DNA of 64,000 nucleotides, from positions 1-64,000 of the forward strand of contig JAUQXA010000050.1 of the NCBI GenBank assembly GCA_030834895.1. The letters are read 5' to 3'. Position numbers and translations under genes: made by a program. The notes beneath the pieces were generated by a model that saw only the letters and a program-made list of their open reading frames with translations, searched no databases and was not told the DNA's origin. The DNA is from Anaerolineales bacterium. GTDB taxonomy: Bacteria > Chloroflexota > Anaerolineae > Anaerolineales > Villigracilaceae. Below, in pieces: positions 9,226 to 19,492 of this stretch; position 1 is the stretch's first letter; each line of letters begins with the position of its first letter.

Positions 9226-10968
9226 TCAGAACCCCAGGATCAATTTGCCGCCTCCATCGCATCCGAAGCCGTGGAGGTTTTGGAAGACCATCTGCTCTTT
9301 CCGGGCGGCTATCTATTGCCGCTATCCGCGCGTGGCAGCGGCGTGCCCGGCATGGCCGACCGTCCCTGGTCGCGCCTCAGCGCCGAGGTCTTCTATCCCA
9401 ACCTGCCTGTGATGTATTCGTTATCGATGCGCCGCGAACCACCGGATGTCCTGCGCGGCTCGTTGCGTGCCCGCCGCACGCTCTTCGAAGGTTTCATGAT
9501 GGCACTTGCAGAAAAGACTGGGCGTCGTCCCTCGATGGCGGAACGCTCGGCAGATCATGCAATGGATGCGGCAGAGTCGGAACTGAGCTTCGGCAAACCT
9601 GCTTTCAAGATTGCCCTGATGGCTGCGCTCTTCGTGGAACGTAACCGCTTCGAGGAAGCGGAAGCCGCGCGTCGGGTAATCGAATCGAGCCTGCGTGCGC
9701 GTGGGCTTACTGCCCAACGCCTCTACTACATCGCCGAGCGCGCGATCCATCATTTCCAACCGGGCGGCAAATTATTTCCCGGGCTGGATGAACCCACACT
9801 CTTCCTTGAAGAAACACTCCCCCTGATGCCAGCCCCTTCACGTCAGGTACTTCCAGTGGAAGATTCAGTCTGGATCGGCACCCACGCCCGCGATGGGCGC
9901 GATGTGCATTTCTCCTTCACCAAAGGACTCGATCCTGCCGTTCCCCCGCCACCTCATGCAACAACTCTCATCCTGGGGGAGCCTGGTGCGGGCAAGACCA
10001 GCCTTCTGCGCTGGATCATGCTGCAAAGATTGCTACAAGGACGTACCGTAATTTCCATTGATCCAGAAGGAGAGAATAATCGACTATGCGAAGCCATCGG
10101 AGGGCGGGTTGTTCCAGCAGGAATTCCAGATGACAAGGACACCTGCCTCATCCATCCACTACAGGGCGAAAACCCGGCTGAAATGTTGCTGGCTGCCCGT
10201 TTCCTCATCGCCTCCCTTGCCGGCGAGTCAGTTCTTTCCCCCGGCGTGCAAGCCGCATTGCATGAAGCGGTGAAACGCAGATGGGAACGCAGACCTGGTC
10301 CCACAACCATCGCAGAACTGGTTGAAACACTGGGGACGATCAACGCGCCCGATGCCGCCATGCCGCTGGCATTGCTGAGACCCTTTATGCGCGGCGGGTT
10401 GTTCGACGGATTCTTCGACAGACCTCAAGCCTTGTTATCCCCACACTTCCCCGCCGGTCAATGGTGGAACTTCGATCTTTCTTCCCTGCGCGAGGAGAAC
10501 CGCGCCATCGTACATGCGGTGCTGGCCTGGTTCCTGTATCACGCCATCACCGTGGGCAGGCAGCCAATGGACATCTTCATTGATGAAGGTTGGCGCCTGC
10601 TACGCAGTGGACCGTTTGCGGATTTGCTCGATGAACTGGGAAGGCGGGCGCGCAAGCGTGGAGTCGGTGTCACACTCATCACCCATCTGCCAGCCGACCT
10701 GATGAAAAATCCCACTTCGTTGAGTCTGGCATCTACTGCTTTCATCGGACGTCTCGGACCCGATGAAGCCTTTGCCTTCTATCGCTCCCTTGGCATCCCC
10801 GAAAGTGAAGCGCGCAAGAATGCGGAGACTACATCGAGACTACCCCCACGTGTTTTTCTTGCTGCACCTTCCGGTGGACGGGGAGCCTTGTTCCCTGTGT
10901 TGGTCTCAATCCCTTCGGTTTGGATCCAGTTCTGGAAACAACTGGGAGCAACGGGGGTGATGCGATGA
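9223..10968 (+). CDS. VirB4/TraC-like AAA ATPase
   Basis: ATTLILGEPGAGKTSLLRWIML Walker A; MDIFIDEGWRLLRSGPFADLLDELGRRARKRGVGVTLITHLPADL (VirB4-type Walker B/sensor region). Confidence 0.85.
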   Translation: MSEPQDQFAASIASEAVEVLEDHLLFPGGYLLPLSARGSGVPGMADRPWSRLSAEVFYPNLPVMYSLSMRREPPDVLRGSLRARRTLFEGFMMALAEKTGRRPSMAERSADHAMDAAESELSFGKPAFKIALMAALFVERNRFEEAEAARRVIESSLRARGLTAQRLYYIAERAIHHFQPGGKLFPGLDEPTLFLEETLPLMPAPSRQVLPVEDSVWIGTHARDGRDVHFSFTKGLDPAVPPPPHATTLILGEPGAGKTSLLRWIMLQRLLQGRTVISIDPEGENNRLCEAIGGRVVPAGIPDDKDTCLIHPLQGENPAEMLLAARFLIASLAGESVLSPGVQAALHEAVKRRWERRPGPTTIAELVETLGTINAPDAAMPLALLRPFMRGGLFDGFFDRPQALLSPHFPAGQWWNFDLSSLREENRAIVHAVLAWFLYHAITVGRQPMDIFIDEGWRLLRSGPFADLLDELGRRARKRGVGVTLITHLPADLMKNPTSLSLASTAFIGRLGPDEAFAFYRSLGIPESEARKNAETTSRLPPRVFLAAPSGGRGALFPVLVSIPSVWIQFWKQLGATGVMR

Positions 10969-13418
10969 TTTGTATAAATTGCGGATATGAATTCGCATCC
11001 AGTCCCGGTGACTGCCCGCTGTGCAACGGAAAATGGCAGGGCTGGGAACTGCTCTTCGCACCGCACGCACTGGATGATCTGCGCGCGCAGGTCATGGGTT
11101 GGCTCGGTCAACTGCCTTTTCCAGCCGTGATCGAGTGGAGTGCCTCGTCAAAGGGATTGCGTGTTCGGTTATATCTCCCGCCCGGTACTGCTGAAGAGAT
11201 CGTTCATGCCTGGGCAGCGATGACCGGACAGCATTCACGCTGGCGATCCCTGGGAATTGTGGACATTCGTGGTTACGGGTTTGGTGCACATCCCTCCAAT
11301 CGTCTTCCCTCCCTGATCGCATCTGCCAAGGACAGTGACCCGTTGCTTGCCATCGGCAGCCGGCTGATCGGCGCGGCACGCGAAGGAGGAGAGGCAAGCC
11401 TCAGGCTTTGGCTCCTGGGCAGTGAAGACGAGTTGCAGGAAAAACTGCGGGGGCTTTCCGCCTATTCATACGGCACCGAGGGCGGTGTGGAGAACAAGAC
11501 ACCCAATCCCTGGGGCATGCAAATGGATCTGCTGCGCGCTGTGTTCTTCCTCGGGATGGTGATGTCCGGGATCAGCGGCGGGATCTGGGCAACGGGATGG
11601 TTCAATCCCTTGCCTGAAATCCTGATTGTGATCGCAGGTGTCACGCTGTGCATTGCATCCTCTCTTGGCATTCGCAGCTGGCTGGAATGGCGCTCGATCC
11701 CGAAGGAGGTATTGGAAAGGCGTATTCAAGAGCCTTTGCTCAAGGTGGCGCTGTCACTTTCCTCGTCAATGGATTTGCCGCTCTTTGCAGGCAAACAATC
11801 GTGGACTCCACTCAATCCAATCTGGCCCGAAGTTCGGGAGAGTGGCTTTCCCCTGCCTACCGGGGAACTAGCAGGACTCATCGCTCCGCTTCAATTGGGG
11901 GAAGGATCGGGATTGTTGGATCGCGCTGTCTGGCAGGAAGTGCCCGCACCGCCCCCTGCCCAGCCGCTCCTAGATGCAGGCTTCAAGATCGGGCAAAGTG
12001 TCGCCACAGGGGAATGGGTAGGCGTTGATCCCGATGGACACGGACTGGCAACCGGCGGCAGCCGCAGCGGCAAGTCATCCTTTGTCTATTCCATGCTGGA
12101 ACAGTTGATCGCCAAAGGAGATGACGCGCCGGGTATCTTTCTTGTCGATCCGCATGTCTCCCTGGCAGATGCCTTTCTGGATGCAATCGCACAACTGCCG
12201 GAAGAACAGCGCGCAAAGGCGGTGAAAAGGCTGCGAATCGTCACCCCAGATCAGCCGCAGGTCATCCCCTTGAACCTGCTGGCTGTTCCCGAATTCACCT
12301 GGGCCGGCAATGCCATCGTGCAGATCGGGCGGCGTATCTGGGATGACTACTGGGGACCGCGCATGCAGGCGGCACTGCTTGGATTGTTTCGCCTGGCGCA
12401 TGTCTGGAACCAGCGTCATCCGGATGATGGGCTTGGGCTTTTGCACGTGGTCTTCATGGCTTTCAACAAGGAGTGGCGTCACACGGCGATGGCGCTGCTT
12501 CCACCGGGTGAACGTATGGGTTCTCTTGCACTCGATGCCCTGCTGGGGCAGACCGGGGAAGGGGACAAGTGGAGCCAGGGTTGGGTGACAGAGGTGATCA
12601 GCCCGGTGCTCTCGAAGGTCATGGCGCTTGAGCTCTCACCTTGGTTGTTCTCCGCCATGCACCAGGAGAAGTTCGTGGATATGGATCAATGGATCAGGGA
12701 AAAAGCCTGGATCGTATTGAGGCTTCCCTCCGGTGAGATGGGACGCGAAGGGGCAAGGCTTACTGCCTCGGTCCTCTATAACGTCTTCGATGCCGCCTAT
12801 CGCCGCGCGACATTGGAAAGAGCCGTTCCGTTCTACTTTGTCGTCGATGAGGCGCAGGAGATCGGTTCGGGGATGAGGCTTGAGTCGATGCTCTCCGAGG
12901 GCGCCAAGTTCGGCGCGCGCATGTTCGTGCTGGCGCAATCCCTTTCGATGATGCGCAAGGTGGAAGGGATGGAGCCGGTAGTACAGGCGATGCTTGCCAA
13001 TACCTCCACCCAGATGTTCTTTTCCCCCGATCCGGAGGATGCCGACCTGATCCGCGCCACGCTTAGCTCCACCGTGCGCTATGGGAACATGACCCTCGAC
13101 CTGCCTTCATTGCAGTGCTGGCTGCGGGCGCGCATCGGTGGTCACTGGCAGCCGCCGACCCTCGCACAAATCAAGCCCTTGCCACGCGCGGATGGAGCAA
13201 GAGTAAAGACACTGATCGAAGAGGTGATTGCATCCCATCCCAATGAATATCTTCCCGCCGATGGCTGGCAGGAGAGAGCCTCCAGGGTGCTCGAGGATAT
13301 GCTGCCAGCTGCCCTTGCCAGGCTGCTCGATGAGTTTCTGGCGGTGCGGATCGAAAATCAAAATACGAAGGTCTCCCAGCCCTCTCCGCAGGTGGATGAC
13401 CGCAGGCTGGGGTTCTGA
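10965..13418 (+). CDS. VirD4/TraD-like coupling-protein ATPase with N-terminal zinc ribbon and two TM helices
   Basis: CINCGYEFASSPGDCPLC; TM pair around FFLGMVMSGISGGIWATGW/ILIVIAGVTLCIASSLGI; GLATGGSRSGKSSFVYSML; FVVDEAQEIGSG. Start ATG 10965 overlaps the upstream stop (ATGA). Confidence 0.82.
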   Translation: MICINCGYEFASSPGDCPLCNGKWQGWELLFAPHALDDLRAQVMGWLGQLPFPAVIEWSASSKGLRVRLYLPPGTAEEIVHAWAAMTGQHSRWRSLGIVDIRGYGFGAHPSNRLPSLIASAKDSDPLLAIGSRLIGAAREGGEASLRLWLLGSEDELQEKLRGLSAYSYGTEGGVENKTPNPWGMQMDLLRAVFFLGMVMSGISGGIWATGWFNPLPEILIVIAGVTLCIASSLGIRSWLEWRSIPKEVLERRIQEPLLKVALSLSSSMDLPLFAGKQSWTPLNPIWPEVRESGFPLPTGELAGLIAPLQLGEGSGLLDRAVWQEVPAPPPAQPLLDAGFKIGQSVATGEWVGVDPDGHGLATGGSRSGKSSFVYSMLEQLIAKGDDAPGIFLVDPHVSLADAFLDAIAQLPEEQRAKAVKRLRIVTPDQPQVIPLNLLAVPEFTWAGNAIVQIGRRIWDDYWGPRMQAALLGLFRLAHVWNQRHPDDGLGLLHVVFMAFNKEWRHTAMALLPPGERMGSLALDALLGQTGEGDKWSQGWVTEVISPVLSKVMALELSPWLFSAMHQEKFVDMDQWIREKAWIVLRLPSGEMGREGARLTASVLYNVFDAAYRRATLERAVPFYFVVDEAQEIGSGMRLESMLSEGAKFGARMFVLAQSLSMMRKVEGMEPVVQAMLANTSTQMFFSPDPEDADLIRATLSSTVRYGNMTLDLPSLQCWLRARIGGHWQPPTLAQIKPLPRADGARVKTLIEEVIASHPNEYLPADGWQERASRVLEDMLPAALARLLDEFLAVRIENQNTKVSQPSPQVDDRRLGF

Positions 13419-13540
13419 TGTTCAATATTGTTTTGGTTCTCTTGTTTTTGTTTTGTGGACTTCCGCTCATTTTTGGAGTCCTGATCTTTGTGGTCCTCTA
13501 CCCCGCCTGGTTCCTGTCGCGGGAGGAAAGGGAGTGGTGA
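13418..13540 (+). CDS. 40-aa hydrophobic microprotein
   Basis: MFNIVLVLLFLFCGLPLIFGVLIFVVLYPAWFLSREEREW*; start overlaps the upstream TGA (TGATG). Below the ORF-track length cutoff. Confidence 0.6.
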   Translation: MFNIVLVLLFLFCGLPLIFGVLIFVVLYPAWFLSREEREW

Positions 13541-13543
13541 AGG

Positions 13544-13858
13544 ATGGATGATATTTTAGGTTCGGTTGAGCCGATGGCACTTGATGTTGCCAGTCAGGCA
13601 TTTGAGTTGGAGCCATCCAGATTACGTTTGTTCCTGGATTGGCTGGTCTCCCATAGCAGCCTGGTTCGCGGAAGCGAAGCCATTCAGTTGGAAACTCATG
13701 ACAGGGAACAGGTGGAGTTGAAACTGAAGGCATGGTTCCAGTCCCTGCCCGCAGATGGATTGGCTTGGGAATATCGCCTGCTTCTGGGGGAGATTGCCTG
13801 GTGGCGTGACTTGGATCCCTCCTCCTCTGCACTGCATTCCCAGGAGACAGGGAAATAA
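13544..13858 (+). CDS. Hypothetical protein (104 aa)
   Basis: ORF directly downstream of the microprotein with GGTGAAGGATGG upstream context. Confidence 0.6.
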   Translation: MDDILGSVEPMALDVASQAFELEPSRLRLFLDWLVSHSSLVRGSEAIQLETHDREQVELKLKAWFQSLPADGLAWEYRLLLGEIAWWRDLDPSSSALHSQETGK

Positions 13859-13859
13859 C

Positions 13860-14027
13860 ATGGTCAGGACCATCCTTGGGTTCATGGCTGGAGGATTAGC
13901 CGGATACCTGCTGGGGCAGATCATCCCGCCGCAGTTTTTCCTGGTCGTCAGCATCCTGCTTTTGTTTATGGCTGCCCTGCTGTCTGTTCTTTTTTATGTT
14001 GGTTTGCGTGGTTCCTCGAAGGAGTAG
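13860..14027 (+). CDS. Small two-TM membrane protein (55 aa)
   Basis: MVRTILGFMAGGLAGYLLGQIIPPQFFLVVSILLLFMAALLSVLFYVGLRGSSKE; RBS AGGAGA upstream. Confidence 0.6.
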   Translation: MVRTILGFMAGGLAGYLLGQIIPPQFFLVVSILLLFMAALLSVLFYVGLRGSSKE

Positions 14028-14030
14028 TCT

Positions 14031-16142
14031 GTGTCCCGAACAAGAATTGTTTTTCTCTGCCTGGTTCTTCTCATCGCCCTCCTGCCGTTGGCGCTGACAA
14101 ACGCAGCTCCGCTTATGGCAGTCTCGCTTCCGGAGGGTCGCAATTATGATCAGGCTCATGACTCAGGTTACATTGATTGGAGCGGGCCGGTTTCATATGT
14201 CTACCTCACCCATCGAGACGGCACCTACCTGCCGCCACAGGAAGGCGGGGCCTATTGCGGTTCCCGCTGCGATGAGTGGGTGACACGCCTGGGAAGCGGA
14301 GGTGTGGCAAGCGGGTCCTTCGACCGCGATGTCTCCTATTTCGAGGTGATGGTGGCATTCAGTCCCAATGCAGGGGTGGGAACTGCAACCCTGCGCGCCT
14401 GTTCTGCGGTTGATTCCTGGTATCTGTATGGCGGAGGCAGTTGGCCTGGTTTTGTGAGCATGACCCTGACGGTGCCGGCGGGCTGTCGCAATTGGTCCCT
14501 ATCGGCATCGGGCGGGTATGCGGATTTTCGCTCCGTCGATGTCTACTACATCGGACCGCCTTCGACCTCCACACCCACCTTCACTCCCACCGCAACCCAT
14601 ACGGCGACCTTTACACCCACCATTACCTCGACGCCGACTGCCACCTTTACTCCCACTCATACACCGACCAATACGCCGACGTTTACCCCGACCTTTACAC
14701 CCACCTTCACGCCAACCAATACGCCCACTCCGACACCGACGCCTTTGCCACCAGTGATTACGGGTCAGGTGGTGTGTGATCTGTGGGGCGATGCCCTCTG
14801 GTGCAGGGGAGACGAGGTGTTGGAGTTGACAGCCAGCGATCCACAGGAGTATTCGGTGACCATTCAGGGCGACTTGAACGGTGAACCATTTACCTGCGGA
14901 AGTTCATGCAGTCTTTCCCTGCCTGAAGGAGTTGGCACGGCAAATTACATGGCAATCTCGGACAGTGGAAGGACAGCCAGTGGGTCTTCCGTGTGGCAGA
15001 GAGATGGCACTCCTCCAATAATCGACTGGGTTCTGCTTCCCGTGGATGGCAGGAATGGCTGGTATGTCTCACAGGTGGAAGTGTCAGCAACCGCTTCGGA
15101 TGCGACATCCGGATTGTATTCCCTGGAGGGAAGCCTCGATGAAGGTGGAACCTGGAGCAATTTCCCGTTCCAGTTTTCTGATGGCATGCATGAAATTCAG
15201 GCACATGCCCGCGACGTGGCAGGGAATGAGACCCTGCAAACCAGGAGTGTAAAGGTGGATACAGTGCTGCCTGTTTCGGAGTTTACATCCCATTCCAATG
15301 GAGATGTAGTCCAAGGCGAGGTGTTGCTTGGTGGAAACGTGAATGACCTGACCTCGGGAGTTGAAGGAGTGGAGGTGTCATTGGATGGTGGGGCTACCTG
15401 GCAGACAGGGGCTGTTGGTTCCGGAAATACCTGGTCCTTCCCCTGGAACGCTGCTGATGTTCCAAATGGAGAATACCCCCTGCAGGTGCGGGCTGTGGAT
15501 CAAGCCGGGAATGTAGGGGATGTGGATACCATTACACTGATGGTATCGAACGGACCGCCATTTATATCCATCACGGAACGTTGGTGGATCTGGGAGAAAG
15601 GGGAGTTGAAGGTTCAAGCCAATCACTTCCCGCTTGCCAGTGTGAATGTGACGATCCGTGGTCCGCAGGATCGTTGGGAGGAACTGGTATTGGAATTTGA
15701 CCCGGATAGGGTTCCGAAAGCGATTTCCTGGGATAGGCACTTTGGAGATGGAACGTTGGCACTGCCTGGAGAGTATCCGGTTGTGGCAGAGGTGTGTGAT
15801 ATTCATGGTCTGTGTGCATCCGATACGGGAGTCATCATGATCCCGATGCCGGCGACTGCAACGACTACGCCGACCATGACACCAACAAATACTCCAACCA
15901 GGACACCACGACCTACGTTTACTGCAACTATCACTCCAACGATCGTACCGATGGTTGTTCCTACAATAGTGTCCACACCGACACCTATTGCCTCACCACA
16001 AGTGCCTTTCTGGCAGGTTCTTGGGCTTTTGGGATTGTTCATTGTAATTTCCTCTGTGAGTGTGATCGATCCCCGTCCTCAGGCGGTGGACAGGTTAAGA
16101 GAAAGCATTCGGCAAATGGCAGTGCGCGATTCGGATCAATAA
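14031..16142 (+). CDS. Secreted/cell-surface protein with TP-repeat linker, Ig-like domains and C-terminal TM
   Basis: GTG start after GAAGGAG; signal-like N-terminus; [17 protein letters not shown]... linker; [18 protein letters not shown] and [14 protein letters not shown] Ig-like blocks; second TP linker and C-terminal hydrophobic helix. Confidence 0.85.
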   Translation: MSRTRIVFLCLVLLIALLPLALTNAAPLMAVSLPEGRNYDQAHDSGYIDWSGPVSYVYLTHRDGTYLPPQEGGAYCGSRCDEWVTRLGSGGVASGSFDRDVSYFEVMVAFSPNAGVGTATLRACSAVDSWYLYGGGSWPGFVSMTLTVPAGCRNWSLSASGGYADFRSVDVYYIGPPSTSTPTFTPTATHTATFTPTITSTPTATFTPTHTPTNTPTFTPTFTPTFTPTNTPTPTPTPLPPVITGQVVCDLWGDALWCRGDEVLELTASDPQEYSVTIQGDLNGEPFTCGSSCSLSLPEGVGTANYMAISDSGRTASGSSVWQRDGTPPIIDWVLLPVDGRNGWYVSQVEVSATASDATSGLYSLEGSLDEGGTWSNFPFQFSDGMHEIQAHARDVAGNETLQTRSVKVDTVLPVSEFTSHSNGDVVQGEVLLGGNVNDLTSGVEGVEVSLDGGATWQTGAVGSGNTWSFPWNAADVPNGEYPLQVRAVDQAGNVGDVDTITLMVSNGPPFISITERWWIWEKGELKVQANHFPLASVNVTIRGPQDRWEELVLEFDPDRVPKAISWDRHFGDGTLALPGEYPVVAEVCDIHGLCASDTGVIMIPMPATATTTPTMTPTNTPTRTPRPTFTATITPTIVPMVVPTIVSTPTPIASPQVPFWQVLGLLGLFIVISSVSVIDPRPQAVDRLRESIRQMAVRDSDQ
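14561..14755 (+). repeat. Low-complexity Thr-Pro coding repeat
   Basis: Tandem ACACCCAC/CCGACC-type repeats encoding TPTFTPT units. Confidence 0.9.
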
Positions 16143-16170
16143 AATATTCAAACTGAAAGGAATTAAAAAA

Positions 16171-16722
16171 ATGGAAATAATGCTTGCAATTGTGGTGGTG
16201 GCCGCCGTGATCTTCTTCGGCGCACTGATCAGTATGGGGAATGATCGTCAGAGAAAGGCAATTGATAGCTTGCGTGAACAGCTCGTTCTGTGGGCAATGC
16301 AGGATTTGAAAATCAAGCGCGAGCACCTTGTTCAGGCAGTCCAGGTTCCTGATCCTTTGGATTGGCTAAACAAGACTGCATTAAGAGTTTGTGCTTATGA
16401 TTTGAAATTGCAGGTTTTGGAAGTAGCTGAGGAACCGCAATCCTTGATCTGTGCATCAGGTGATGGTGATCTAAAGGTCATTTTTTCACCTCTCTCACCA
16501 TTGGATATTCGCCGAATCAAGAGCAGCAGGCAAAGCCGTTTATCCCAATTTGCAGGGCAAAATCCCTTGCTACACCTACCCAAGAGTGTGAATATCCATG
16601 AATTGTCCCCATTGAATAGCGGACATCTTTTTGATCTGGAATTGGGATTGGTATGGACTGCTTTAACTGGACAAAGTTGGGGCACGATTAATAGTTTATG
16701 GATTTATATTCTGGGCAATTGA
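16171..16722 (+). CDS. Membrane-anchored hypothetical protein
   Basis: N-terminal TM IMLAIVVVAAVIFFGALI; AAAGGAATT RBS region. Confidence 0.65.
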   Translation: MEIMLAIVVVAAVIFFGALISMGNDRQRKAIDSLREQLVLWAMQDLKIKREHLVQAVQVPDPLDWLNKTALRVCAYDLKLQVLEVAEEPQSLICASGDGDLKVIFSPLSPLDIRRIKSSRQSRLSQFAGQNPLLHLPKSVNIHELSPLNSGHLFDLELGLVWTALTGQSWGTINSLWIYILGN

Positions 16723-16729
16723 TGCCTGC

Positions 16730-18661
16730 CTACTTTTTGAACGATAGACCGAAGCCAAATGGGAAAAGCGGGTTTTCTGAGTCATGGGGCGCATCCTCTT
16801 TTTGCGCCCTGACTGCCTCCATCGATGAAGGCAATTCAAAAGGTAATCGTCCTGATGGCGAAAAGAGTCCAAAAATCACATCCAAAACGGCTGAGTCGCT
16901 GGCGCCAAAGTTTGCAATCAAGCCGGTGGAATATTCGGCAATCTCAGGTATCACGGCTGGACGCTCTAGAAACAGGTCAATGATGGTTGGAACCCGACTC
17001 ATTACGTCCAGAATGTGTTTGCTATCGTTGTCCTTGAAATCCAGGTCTCCAGCATGAAAATAATTTTCCAAAAACCCTTTGCGCTTTTCAAAAGGCGCAT
17101 GCAAGCGCAGAATGGCGATATCTGCATCCTCCAAATTTGACACCACCCTGCCATATTGGCTGGCGATTTCCGAATCAATATTCTCCACAAATATCTTCAT
17201 TCCTTTCCCCAGCGGAAGAAGGTTATCTTTATTTTTCAACAACACAATGGATTTTCGCTGGGCAATTTCCCCGGCTTTACGAAATTCCGGGTTGCCCACA
17301 ATTCGCTCAGCCAGATCAGGATCCACAAATGGATTATCGAACAATCCCAGGCGAAATTTGTCGCGAAGCAGGCGGCGAACGGATTGGTTGATGCGTTCCT
17401 CCGCGATTCTGCCGCTGTGAACCAGCTCCACAACGATTTCGGGGCACGCCTCACCGCCAAACTGATCCACCCCCGCCTCAATCGCCTTTTGAATTCGTCC
17501 GGCAGCCGAAAGATGCTCCACCCCCCAGGCTTTGGCAGGAATCAATTCACGCCCCATATACTTGACCGGATGGATGAGCATCCAGTCCGTACAAATCACT
17601 CCTTCAAATCCATACCGTTCGCGCAGCAGCCCTGTCACAATGTCCTTGTTAAATCCAAAGCCGACCTTTTCGACTGGTATGCCAACTGGAATGCTGTAAT
17701 AAGGCATGATCTGTGCCGTGCCAGCCTGGAAGGCAGCCTCAAATGGTTTTAGGTGGTATTCAAACCATCCGCCTGGATAAACTTGTTCCTTCCCATAGGG
17801 GAAGTGGGCATCTTCGCCATTTCTCTGCGGACCCGCCCCGGGAAAATGCTTGGTCATGCAGGCAACGCTTTGAGAACCTAAAGGGTCGCCTTGAAAACCG
17901 AGGATATAAGCGGCGATCATCTCTGAGGCAAGGTTGGCATCTTCGCCAAAGGTACCAACAGCCCGACTCCATCGGGGTTCGGTCGCCAAATCTGCCATCG
18001 GATGCAACGCCAATCGAATGCCCACTGCAACATATTCCTGACGGGCTATATTGGCAAATTGTCGAACTAATTCCAGGTCGCGTGTTGCAGCGAGTCCCGC
18101 TTGTTCGGGAAACCGCGAAAAGATTTCCTCTGCCATGCCGGCTACCGGGTTTTGCATGAAGGAGTGAAGCGAATTGGATGAAATCGTAATAGGAATTCCC
18201 AATCGGGTCCGTTCCGCTAATTTCTGAACATGATTCACCCATTCTGCCATTTGTCGCGGGGCGGCAATCCGTGTTACTTTGAAGTGATTCATGAGCCGCT
18301 TGGCGATCAGATCAGAGGACGGAGGCAGGGAAAAAAGTGCGCTTTTCTCCATCAATGTTCCATCTTCATTCATGCTCATTATGGTATGGAACATCAAGCC
18401 CGCTTTTTCTTCCAGGGTCATTTGCCCAAGAAGATCTTCCACTCGTTCTTCCAAAGGGCGGCGCGGATCTTCGTAAACATCCAAACGACCGTTTTTATTT
18501 AGATCCCGAAATTTGTGACCATCAACCTGCAAGAGTCCTGCCTCTTCGCCAAGCAAAGATAGGTTTTGCCGGGTAACGACTTCCGGTTTAATTTCCAGCC
18601 AGTAATACAGCGCGTACACAAACGCAAATAAACCGACCAGAATGAAGATCAAGATTTTCAT
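16730..18661 (-). CDS. Glycoside hydrolase family 3 protein, membrane-anchored
   Basis: LGQMTLEEKAGLMFHT; KHFPGAGPQRNGEDAHFPYGK; GFEGVICTDWML; N-terminal TM. Confidence 0.88.
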   Translation of the reverse strand: MKILIFILVGLFAFVYALYYWLEIKPEVVTRQNLSLLGEEAGLLQVDGHKFRDLNKNGRLDVYEDPRRPLEERVEDLLGQMTLEEKAGLMFHTIMSMNEDGTLMEKSALFSLPPSSDLIAKRLMNHFKVTRIAAPRQMAEWVNHVQKLAERTRLGIPITISSNSLHSFMQNPVAGMAEEIFSRFPEQAGLAATRDLELVRQFANIARQEYVAVGIRLALHPMADLATEPRWSRAVGTFGEDANLASEMIAAYILGFQGDPLGSQSVACMTKHFPGAGPQRNGEDAHFPYGKEQVYPGGWFEYHLKPFEAAFQAGTAQIMPYYSIPVGIPVEKVGFGFNKDIVTGLLRERYGFEGVICTDWMLIHPVKYMGRELIPAKAWGVEHLSAAGRIQKAIEAGVDQFGGEACPEIVVELVHSGRIAEERINQSVRRLLRDKFRLGLFDNPFVDPDLAERIVGNPEFRKAGEIAQRKSIVLLKNKDNLLPLGKGMKIFVENIDSEIASQYGRVVSNLEDADIAILRLHAPFEKRKGFLENYFHAGDLDFKDNDSKHILDVMSRVPTIIDLFLERPAVIPEIAEYSTGLIANFGASDSAVLDVIFGLFSPSGRLPFELPSSMEAVRAQKEDAPHDSENPLFPFGFGLSFKK

Positions 18662-18966
18662 GATTCAACCCCCCAAAGCCACGCTCCCGGGCAGGGAACT
18701 CTCCGTTCACATTCCCGGCATATTCCGTATTGCTGAAAACTGAAATTCGCCCAACTTTCCAGCAGGGCGTTACTCGAAAAAATCACATTCGGATTGGTGA
18801 AGTATCCCCAGGCAAATGTCCAATCCGTTATTTTTTTACATTTATCGCAATATTGTTTGAAGGTCTTTGGGCGGATTTGGGAAGCATTATATTCAATGTT
18901 TTCTGATTTCATTGCCAGTGGAAGAATAGTTGGAGAACCTTTTTTGCCGGTTTTATTTTTACTCAT
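18658..18966 (-). CDS. Small protein with two CxxC pairs (zinc-ribbon-like)
   Basis: YCDKCKKITDW...GICRECERRVPCPG; overlaps both neighbours by a few bases. Confidence 0.6.
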   Translation of the reverse strand: MSKNKTGKKGSPTILPLAMKSENIEYNASQIRPKTFKQYCDKCKKITDWTFAWGYFTNPNVIFSSNALLESWANFSFQQYGICRECERRVPCPGAWLWGVES

Positions 18967-19492
18967 TGGTTGTTCCTCTTAAACCACTAACCTCCAGCAA
19001 CCATTTTAGTTCGCCTATTAAGTGATGGAGATTGTAATGAAGCAAAAGCGCGCGGGCAGGTTCTTTCTTCAAGGTGGCTTGCGACTTTCTTAGTTTATCG
19101 ATCATATTATTTATCAATACCAGACGACTACTGGCATATTGCTTTCGCTTTCTTTGATCCAGCGAATTCCAAATTTCTGAAAATGAAACGCCTCCAGGAA
19201 ACCTCTCAAATAAGCCAAAACTTTCGATCAAACAATAATCCCTTAAAAACCTGCGCCCTCTTACCGTAATATGATAGTACCGTTGCCGATCTCCCTTCTG
19301 ACGTGCCCATTGGATCAGATCCCAGCGTACAAGAATTCCAATTTCAGGGGTCAAACTGGCAGCTGCCATTTCCATTGACCAATTCTGGGCATGACGGGAG
19401 ATTAATTCCTCAGAAATCTGTTCCCTGCTTTTTGGCATGCAACTTAAACTTTTCAAGATGGACATCGTTTTATCTGAAAATAGCCTATACAT
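18959..19492 (-). CDS. Winged-helix-like regulatory protein
   Basis: TPEIGILVRWDLIQWARQKGDRQRYYHITVRGRRFLRDY wing-like pattern; overlaps the sir2 gene. Confidence 0.5.
   Translation of the reverse strand: MYRLFSDKTMSILKSLSCMPKSREQISEELISRHAQNWSMEMAAASLTPEIGILVRWDLIQWARQKGDRQRYYHITVRGRRFLRDYCLIESFGLFERFPGGVSFSEIWNSLDQRKRKQYASSRLVLINNMIDKLRKSQATLKKEPARALLLHYNLHHLIGELKWLLEVSGLRGTTNE

Noticed and set aside
14561-14755. CRISPR-like or minisatellite array
   Set aside because: Short degenerate repeats in frame with a TP-rich linker of a surface protein; no spacer structure.
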